A stretch of 39,053 bases of DNA, taken from the NCBI RefSeq assembly GCF_004344915.1, contig NZ_SKFG01000042.1, positions 1 to 39,053 on the forward strand, read 5' to 3'. Origin of the DNA: Paenibacillus albiflavus (GTDB lineage: Bacteria; Bacillota; Bacilli; Paenibacillales; NBRC-103111). The position numbers and the translations under genes were made by a program. Within the stretch, counting starts at the first letter, position 1, and each line of letters starts with the position of its first letter. Under the pieces are notes generated by a model. It saw nothing but the letters and a program-made list of their open reading frames with translations, did not search any database and was not told the origin of the DNA. This document shows, in pieces, positions 34,150 to 39,053 of the stretch.

Positions 34150-34431
34150 TTAATAGAAAAATCTACGTCTTTCATTATGGAATGGTCTTCTTCTGCCATC
34201 TAGCAAGACAATCGCTAGCAAATCGAACAAGACTAAGGGAATAATAAATGGTGCAAAAAACCAGGAAGTATAAGCCTTATTCTTATCCCTATTACCAGAA
34301 TTGACTTGCAGATATACTTTGTCTTGGTCTAGTCTCACAATTGTTCCTTCATACATTCCTTGTCTCGTCGTGATCTGGACTTGCTTATTCATATATCTCT
34401 GACATTCTAGATAATTTGTGTGACGATTCAT
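34150..34431 (-). CDS. Small membrane protein with Sm/KOW-like N-terminal strand motif, function unknown
   Basis: The protein has 93 residues. The N-terminal half (residues 14-45: MNKQVQITTRQGMYEGTIVR, then LDQDKVYLQVN) has the beta-hairpin pattern of Sm-like or KOW-type barrels. One membrane helix follows (FFAPFIIPLVLFDLLAIVLL), then an Arg-rich tail (GRRRPFHNERRRFFY). I start at 34431: AGAGGG lies nine bases upstream and the GTG at 34440 is too close. I do not recognise a named family. Confidence 0.7.
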   Translation of the reverse strand: MNRHTNYLECQRYMNKQVQITTRQGMYEGTIVRLDQDKVYLQVNSGNRDKNKAYTSWFFAPFIIPLVLFDLLAIVLLDGRRRPFHNERRRFFY

Positions 34432-34536
34432 ATTTATCACCCTCTTTTCTATCGCAGCTTATAATATTCTATGATTCAGTTGTCTGAATGTGTGGGTGAA
34501 GAGACTTTTATTATAGAATAATAGTGCAGGGTTTAG

Positions 34537-35136
34537 ATGGAATCGTTTCGTCTAATAGGTGGAGAGGAGGGAGAAGCGATCGAAGAACACGTTCTTATCG
34601 AGCGTATATTGTCAGGCGATCAACGTGCTTTTGGTCATTTGGTGAAACTATATCAAACGTATATATATAGACTCGTATTTTCTGTCGTCAAGAATCACGC
34701 TGATGCTGAAGATATTACTCAGGAAGCCTTTGTACAGATTTATCGATCTCTCCCTCAGTACCAATCCAAAGGGCTCAAAACCTGGATGAGTCGTATCGCG
34801 ATTAATAAGGCGATTGATCATCGTCGCAAAACGAATCGCCTACGAGAAGATACAATGCTTGATTTAGTCCAGCTTGCTTCTCCCAATCTGGAACATCAAC
34901 ATGAATCTCCAATCGAAGAGCAGTTATTAACCAAAGAGGCTAGGCAGCTTGTCCATGCACACCTGCAAGAAATACCTGACAATTATCGCGAAGTCGTTCA
35001 GGCTTATTATTTTGATCATAAATCTTATCAGATGATTGCCGAAGAGCAGGGAATCACAACCAAAACAGTGGAATCCAAACTATACCGAGCTAAACAATGG
35101 ATGCGTAAACGATGGAAGGAGGAGGATTTTGAATGA
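34537..35136 (+). CDS. ECF sigma factor (SigW-like)
   Basis: This is an RNA polymerase sigma factor of the extracytoplasmic-function group. Region 2 spans about residues 25-95 (FGHLVKLYQTYIYRLVFSVV, then DAEDITQEAFVQIYR and TWMSRIAINKAIDHRRK). Region 4 spans about 130-190 (LQEIPDNYREVVQAYYFDHK, QMIAEEQGITTKTVESKLYR). The length of 199 residues is typical. The ATG at 34537 has only a weak GGG upstream. It overlaps its anti-sigma gene by four bases. ECF factors are usually autoregulated; I could not identify the matching promoter motif. Confidence 0.93.
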   Translation: MESFRLIGGEEGEAIEEHVLIERILSGDQRAFGHLVKLYQTYIYRLVFSVVKNHADAEDITQEAFVQIYRSLPQYQSKGLKTWMSRIAINKAIDHRRKTNRLREDTMLDLVQLASPNLEHQHESPIEEQLLTKEARQLVHAHLQEIPDNYREVVQAYYFDHKSYQMIAEEQGITTKTVESKLYRAKQWMRKRWKEEDFE

Positions 35137-35627
35137 GTCATTATGATCAGCATATGTGGGGTAGGTATCTGCAAGAGGAGCTTGATGCGGATACATCCAT
35201 CGCTCTCGAACAACATTTATATGAATGTGATGAATGTTTAGAAGCTTATACAACCTATTTAGAGCTTCATCCCTCATCCATACCTGCTCCACATAATAGC
35301 ACTCTTTTGGAAGATAGCATTATGACGGCTGTATTTGGCTCTCCTGTTAGGCAGGATGAACAAGAAATTACTAGTAATCAGCCACTACATAAGGCAAAAT
35401 CGACTAGAATGGAGCGATGGAGAACGTTACGTAACTATCTCGTTGCAGCAGCAGCTACCATCATTCTAATGGTTACAGGTATTTTTAATGGATTATTTAA
35501 GCAAGTGGATGACTTAAAATCTCGAACTGCCGATCGGCAAACTTCGATTTCAGAAAAGCTAGTCGAGCAAACCGTATCCTTTTTCAATGACATGCAACCC
35601 CATGATAAATATCAATCATCTAATTAA
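35133..35627 (+). CDS. Membrane anti-sigma factor with zinc motif
   Basis: The protein has 164 residues and a cytoplasmic N-terminus carrying H28-x3-C32-x2-C35 (EQHLYECDECLEAY), the zf-HC2 anti-sigma pattern that grips the sigma factor. One membrane helix is at about 104-124, followed by an extracellular tail of 40 residues. It overlaps the sigma gene (ATGA), so the two are made in balance, and it has a good AAGGAGG. Release of the sigma factor would follow loss or reduction of the zinc site, or proteolysis, but the signal is not evident. Confidence 0.92.
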   Translation: MSHYDQHMWGRYLQEELDADTSIALEQHLYECDECLEAYTTYLELHPSSIPAPHNSTLLEDSIMTAVFGSPVRQDEQEITSNQPLHKAKSTRMERWRTLRNYLVAAAATIILMVTGIFNGLFKQVDDLKSRTADRQTSISEKLVEQTVSFFNDMQPHDKYQSSN

Positions 35628-35645
35628 TATAAAGGAGGCTGCCGT

Positions 35646-36770
35646 ATGATTCCCGTTCAAGGATTTACTTCATATTTTCTCGCGCTATTTCCAGGGCTCG
35701 GACATCTATATCTGAGACGCCCAGGTAAAGCGTTCGCTTATGGCATACCATTTTGGCTTATTGTAGTATTCTTTTTCTTCGCTTATATTACCCATAATAC
35801 CAGGTCTTTTCTCAGTGCATTATTCTATGTGGATGTCATCCTATGGTTCATTTGCTTCATTGATACCTTGTTCAGTATTCAAAAGATAAATTCAACTGCA
35901 TTTAAGCAAATGCAGATGCAAATGAGTTCGCAGCAACCAGCCTATGCACAACCAAGCTACGATGATCCGCTCGCTGCTCCAATGTACGATGGTCATAACA
36001 GTACAGAACCATACGATCCAGAGAGATCCAAAGTTCTTCTATTATCGTTCATACCTGGATTAGCACATTTCCACCTAGGACTCATGCAGCGCGGGCTTTC
36101 TATTATGGCATTATTCTTTGGCATTCCAATCTTTATTTTCTTTGTCGTAGGTATGACACGAGGAAATGCCTTTCTTGCATTCTTGTTCGCTCTGCCAATC
36201 ATTCTGTTCTATGCCATGTATGATGCATTCGAAATTCTAAAGCGTAAGCAAATCGGTATGGAAAATGTGGATCGTTCCTTTTTTGAAGATATGTATCAGA
36301 ATCGAGGAAAACATAAGAGTCGCACTGTCGCAACATTACTCTCTATTTTTCCAGGGGCCGGACACCTCTATATAGGGATGCAAATGCGCGGCATTCAGCT
36401 TATGATCGCCTTCATCCTATCGCTCTACATGCTCGATGTGCTGCGTTTCTCTGTTCTGCTGTTCCTGATTCCGATTCTCTGGTTCTTCTCCTTCTTCGAC
36501 GCCCTTCAAGTTATTACGAGAATGGATCGTGACGAAATTATCGATAAGCCAATTGTGAGCGGTCTAACCCATTACCATCGCTGGTTAGGGATTGCACTAT
36601 TACTTCTTGGAATATATGTCATTATTGATCGCATAAGCCCGGTTATGTTTCGCTATTTTCTGGATAACGAAGCCTATTCTATATTCCGTCAATACTTTGA
36701 TATCGCCATCGTCTCGCTCATTCTGATCATCAGTGGAATAGTCCTATTATTCCGCAGGAAAAAGCTATAG
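35646..36770 (+). CDS. Polytopic membrane protein with threefold repeat, in the ECF operon
   Basis: The protein has 374 residues and about nine hydrophobic segments. A motif recurs three times: LFPGLGHLYLRRPGKA (14-29), FIPGLAHFHLGLMQRG (135-150) and IFPGAGHLYIGMQMRG (234-249). Each is followed 45-55 residues later by a FIDTLFSIQK / MYDAFEILKR / FFDALQVITR helix end. Residues about 86-128 form a Met/Gln/Pro-rich loop. The repeat resembles small TM2-like modules (PG-GHxYxG--xRG) but I cannot assign the family. It starts 18 bases after the anti-sigma gene with AAAGGAGG, so it is part of the ECF operon and may be its regulated or sensing membrane component. Confidence 0.85.
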   Translation: MIPVQGFTSYFLALFPGLGHLYLRRPGKAFAYGIPFWLIVVFFFFAYITHNTRSFLSALFYVDVILWFICFIDTLFSIQKINSTAFKQMQMQMSSQQPAYAQPSYDDPLAAPMYDGHNSTEPYDPERSKVLLLSFIPGLAHFHLGLMQRGLSIMALFFGIPIFIFFVVGMTRGNAFLAFLFALPIILFYAMYDAFEILKRKQIGMENVDRSFFEDMYQNRGKHKSRTVATLLSIFPGAGHLYIGMQMRGIQLMIAFILSLYMLDVLRFSVLLFLIPILWFFSFFDALQVITRMDRDEIIDKPIVSGLTHYHRWLGIALLLLGIYVIIDRISPVMFRYFLDNEAYSIFRQYFDIAIVSLILIISGIVLLFRRKKL

Positions 36771-36775
36771 GCTAC

Positions 36776-36804
36776 TTGACAATCTAGTAAAATAGGACTA
36801 ATCT
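36776..36804 (+). promoter_or_regulatory. Candidate promoter for the riboswitch-protease transcript
   Basis: A perfect TTGACA lies at 36776-36781, and TAATCT sits 17 bases further at 36799-36804 as a weak -10. It lies just before the first aptamer. Confidence 0.5.
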
Positions 36805-36835
36805 ATTAATAGAATCAAATATTTTCCAATAGAAT

Positions 36836-36929
36836 CATATTGATAAAGGCAAACCCATTGAAAGATGGCGACGCAAAGCTACAGGGGCTAAGACGAAATT
36901 TCCGTTATGCCAGCCAGTTACCGGTATTG
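36836..36929 (+). ncRNA. c-di-GMP-I riboswitch (GEMM), first copy
   Basis: The conserved core runs from GATAAAGGCAAACCC through the GAAA-capped stem CCATTGAAAGATGG, the junction GACGCAAAGC, GGGGCTAAGAC and the receptor ATGCCAGCCAG. This is the class I cyclic di-GMP aptamer. Flanks CATA and TATTG can close helix P1. A strong terminator follows 30 bases later, so this copy probably controls transcription. Confidence 0.93.
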
Positions 36930-36954
36930 AAGATTAACGTTATTACGTTATTTT

Positions 36955-36988
36955 AACCCTTCTTTACTAGGTAAAGAGGGGTTTTTTA
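36955..36988 (+). terminator. Intrinsic terminator between the two riboswitches
   Basis: AACCCTTCTTTAC pairs with GTAAAGAGGGGTT over 13 pairs (one G-T), with loop TAG and T run TTTTTT. It lies between the two aptamers, so the first can stop transcription before the second. Confidence 0.92.
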
Positions 36989-37011
36989 TTATTATATGAA
37001 CTTAATAGCAA

Positions 37012-37106
37012 ACCTAGTGATAAAGGCAAATCCATTGAAAAGTGGAGACGCAAAGCTATAGGGGCTAAGACGGTATTCCCGTTATGCCAGCCAGTTGCCG
37101 TTTAGG
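37012..37106 (+). ncRNA. c-di-GMP-I riboswitch (GEMM), second copy
   Basis: The core has the same elements as the first copy (GATAAAGGCAAATCC, GACGCAAAGC, GGGGCTAAGAC, ATGCCAGCCAG) with about ten substitutions. P1 can form by CCTA (37013-37016) with TAGG (37103-37106). No terminator follows. Instead CCCTTTCCTAT (37123-37133) can pair with the ribosome-binding region ATAGGGAGGG (37163-37172) of the protease gene, and TCCTA can alternatively pair with TAGGA, the P1 strand. This suggests translational control. The switching model is inference. Confidence 0.93.
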
Positions 37107-37180
37107 AGAATAGGCCCAAGAGCCCTTTCCTATCGGTGAAGATTTATTTAATCAACCGAATTATAGGGAGGGTTTTCGTC

Positions 37181-37837
37181 ATGAAACGCCTACTTACCGC
37201 TATTCTAGCGATTACAATGATTCTAGCAACTTTCATAACAGCACCAGCACTAGCTGAAACAACAAATAATGATCTTGTTAACAAACTTGTTGTTCTACCA
37301 ACAGGTGACTATAATACCAAAGAAGCAAATGCGATGATGGATCGTTTAGCAAAAATTCCAGCTCCTCTGCTTAATAAACTAGTGAATAAGAATCTCAAGG
37401 TTAAACTCGTAAACGGTCAAATTACTGATGAACCTGAATTCGCTCAATACAAAGGTGTAACGCCAAGAGGCTGGGAGAATACAGGACTTACTTGGGACGA
37501 TGTTCCTGGCGTAAGCACTAATAACGTAATTGTTCGTATCGGCTACAGTAAGAAAGGCCACGGCCATAACTGCCAAAACTTAGAGCTACATGAAACTATG
37601 CACGCAGTAGACCGTATGGCTCTTAACGAAATCAGTGCTACTGCTGAATTCAAGGAACTTTGGAAAAAAGAAGCTAAAATCAACTACGATGGTGACGGCT
37701 ACGTATCGGTATATCCAACTGAGTACTTTGCAGAAGCAGCAAGCTTGTACCTTCTAAATGATAAAACTCGTGAAGGGCTTAAGAACGATATGCCACTAAC
37801 ATATGATTTCATGGACAAGCTATTCACAAACATATAA
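37181..37837 (+). CDS. Secreted Pro-Pro endopeptidase (PPEP-1/PPEP-2 homologue)
   Basis: This is a zinc metalloprotease that cuts between two prolines. The signal peptide (1-25, cut after ALA) is followed by a catalytic domain: VVLPTGDYNTKEANAMMDRL, KGVTPRGWENTGLTWDDVPG, zinc motif H137-E-T-M-H141 and VYPTEYFAEAASLY. The last would provide the tyrosine (Y178) and the third zinc ligand (E185). These blocks match C. difficile PPEP-1 closely, including length (218 residues). The start is the ATG at 37181: AGGGAGGG lies eight bases upstream, while the ATG at 37136 lies upstream of that site. Two c-di-GMP riboswitches control it. The convergent neighbour encodes an SLH protein with a Pro-Pro linker, its likely substrate. 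Confidence 0.95.
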   Translation: MKRLLTAILAITMILATFITAPALAETTNNDLVNKLVVLPTGDYNTKEANAMMDRLAKIPAPLLNKLVNKNLKVKLVNGQITDEPEFAQYKGVTPRGWENTGLTWDDVPGVSTNNVIVRIGYSKKGHGHNCQNLELHETMHAVDRMALNEISATAEFKELWKKEAKINYDGDGYVSVYPTEYFAEAASLYLLNDKTREGLKNDMPLTYDFMDKLFTNI

Positions 37838-37851
37838 TACAGCATACAAAT

Positions 37852-37891
37852 AAAGTTCCCTCGATACCGTAAGGTAAGGAGGGAACTTTTT
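37852..37891. terminator. Bidirectional terminator between protease and SLH genes
   Basis: AAAGTTCCCTC (37852-37862) pairs with GAGGGAACTTT (37879-37889), with T-rich ends on the plus strand and A-rich upstream sequence for the minus strand. Confidence 0.85.
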
Positions 37892-37898
37892 GAATTAT

Positions 37899-39053
37899 TT
37901 ATGGGTATACGCGATTCGGTAGAATCTTCTCCCAGTTCTCGAACTGATCGCTATTTCTCTTGTAATCATGATAGTTAGTTGCCTCTAATACTTCTCTGTA
38001 ATACCATTTATCAGATGTATTATCTGGCCATTGCTTCGTGTCTGCATGAATACCATCTTTATCTACCTTACGATTTAGTACACTGTTAATGAATGCCATT
38101 GCTTCTGCGCGTGTAATCAGTTGATCTGGTCTGAATGTCTTGTCTGCATAACCTTTGATCCAACCTTTGTTCGCAGCTGATGCAATATACTTCTCTGCCC
38201 AATGACCTTTGATATCTGTGAAGAAATTATTCTCTCTTAGATCAAGCTCATCAAACTTAGAAGCGATTGTAGCAAACTCTGCTCTTGTAATCGCCTTGCC
38301 TGGCGCAAATGTGCCATCCAAGTATCCGCTAATAACGCCTGCATTACTCATCGTTGAGATGTGCTTGTTCGACCAACGATCCGCACTTACATCTGTAAAT
38401 GTGTTCTTCGTTGAGAAATAATCATCACGGCTATCATCTTCCATCAAGCGATAGAAGATCGCTGCTACCTCTTCACGACTAATATTGTTCTCCGGCTTAA
38501 TCGTTCCATCCGGGTAACCTGCAATATAATCAAAGTGAAGATCCTTCTCTAACTTCGGTGGCACCGCTGGCAGCGGTGGTAATGCTGGTAGTGGCGGCAA
38601 TGGTGTAGTTGTAGTGCCTCCGCCTGTGTAGTTATTGTCGTCGTCTCTACCACCACCATTATTGTCGTTCTTGTTGTAGTAGAAGCTGTAAGACTGTCCT
38701 TCTGTTTTCGAGAATGTATACTTGTCGCTTGATCTAGTTGGTGTGTAGCCTGTAATAGACTTAGCAGTTAGAGTAATCTCTTTACCTGCCTCACCTGTTG
38801 CAGAAGTTGGAGCTACTAGTACTCTATTCGTCCCAGCTTCTAGGTAGTTGATGGTTAGAGTATAAGTGGGAGCTTGGTTTTTGGTGTAATAAAAGATGTG
38901 TTCTTGAGTCTTACTATTTGTTACGATATAATTTTTGCTTTCATTTGTTACGGTATATCCAGGTATAGATGGAGCTGTCAGGATACTTCCTACTTCTTGA
39001 TCTTCCATAGTCGCTGGATCTAATAATTCCTCGTTTGTACCTTCTTCCAAGTA
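37899..39053 (-). CDS. Surface SLH protein with MucBP-like repeats and Pro-Pro linker (5' end cut by window edge)
   Basis: The reading frame stays open to the window edge (the TAC at 39051-39053 precedes TTG), so the N-terminus is missing. Residues here are numbered from the TTG at 39050. Two MucBP-like repeats (YTVTNESKNYIVTN, ending IFYY; then YTLTINYLEAGTNRVL, ending SFYYNKND) span 1-128. A Gly/Asp/Asn stretch leads to the linker PLPPLPALPPLPAVPP (150-165). Three SLH repeats follow to the C-terminus (GYPDGTIKPENNISREEV; GYLDGTFAPGKAITRAEF; GYADKTFRPDQLITRAEA). The SLH repeats hold the protein to the wall; cutting the linker would release the MucBP part. The linker is probably the target of the adjacent PPEP. 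Its own promoter lies outside the window. Confidence 0.92.
   Translation of the reverse strand, partial: YLEEGTNEELLDPATMEDQEVGSILTAPSIPGYTVTNESKNYIVTNSKTQEHIFYYTKNQAPTYTLTINYLEAGTNRVLVAPTSATGEAGKEITLTAKSITGYTPTRSSDKYTFSKTEGQSYSFYYNKNDNNGGGRDDDNNYTGGGTTTTPLPPLPALPPLPAVPPKLEKDLHFDYIAGYPDGTIKPENNISREEVAAIFYRLMEDDSRDDYFSTKNTFTDVSADRWSNKHISTMSNAGVISGYLDGTFAPGKAITRAEFATIASKFDELDLRENNFFTDIKGHWAEKYIASAANKGWIKGYADKTFRPDQLITRAEAMAFINSVLNRKVDKDGIHADTKQWPDNTSDKWYYREVLEATNYHDYKRNSDQFENWEKILPNRVYP

Noticed and set aside
34474-34489. ATTCAG/CTGAAT palindrome before the ECF sigma gene
   Set aside because: Six-base arms with a four-base gap occur by chance in a window this size, and it is not in an evident promoter position.
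36836-37106. Two-copy repeat as a mobile or duplicated element
   Set aside because: The similarity is explained by two aptamers of the same riboswitch class.

Overview
The window reads as a chromosomal segment of a spore-forming Gram-positive bacterium of the Paenibacillus type. The evidence is a prfA-prmC-spoIIR-ywlC block, a YjcZ-type sporulation microprotein, several S-layer-homology (SLH) proteins, many lipoproteins, strong AAGGAGG-type ribosome-binding sites, a PPEP-type Pro-Pro endopeptidase and c-di-GMP-I riboswitches. I see no phage, transposase, CRISPR array or rRNA. Both ends cut through genes: a Sua5/YwlC gene on the left and an SLH protein on the right.

Layout. 1-5377 (minus): housekeeping genes in the order ychF, prfA, prmC, spoIIR, ywlC, with a repeat-rich gap at 1635-2192. 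5517-6948: a PilZ (c-di-GMP receptor) gene divergent from tadA, with a cluster of DnaA-box-like sites between them. 6974-13756 (plus): a small membrane protein, a GPH sugar symporter, a secreted phosphodiester glycosidase, and two sugar/glycerol-3-phosphate ABC permeases with their binding lipoprotein but no ATPase. 13840-17118: an SLH protein, an AlkD-like protein, tRNA-Arg(CCT), a 32-residue YjcZ-type protein and pyrrolidone-carboxylate peptidase. 17138-19068 (minus): a Tet(M)/EF-G-like ribosomal-protection gene split into two overlapping frames. 19172-26549 (minus): a MacB/FtsX-type export operon with two ATPases, a lipoprotein adaptor and a large permease, followed by a solute-binding lipoprotein; the second ATPase carries an AbrB-like tail. 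26894-30450 (minus): a CAP-domain lipoprotein, then a YdjC deacetylase, SLH protein and DUF1294 cluster. 30625-33396 (plus): a regulator made of a degenerate ABC ATPase fused to a LytTR domain, followed by an ABC-2 transporter whose promoter has three repeats spaced exactly 21 bp. 33485-36770: a DUF4309 lipoprotein, a small minus-strand gene, and an ECF sigma/anti-sigma/polytopic membrane protein operon.

36776-39053 is the most striking part. Two c-di-GMP-I riboswitches in tandem, the first with its own terminator, precede a secreted PPEP-type protease (HETMH motif). The convergent neighbour is an SLH protein whose linker contains PLPPLP-type sites of the kind PPEPs cut. This suggests a surface protein that is released by its neighbouring protease under c-di-GMP control, comparable to the known C. 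difficile and P. alvei systems but with a tandem riboswitch.

Gene starts were moved to internal codons wherever a Shine-Dalgarno sequence decided it; this is stated per gene. All family calls come from reading motifs by eye, without database searches.
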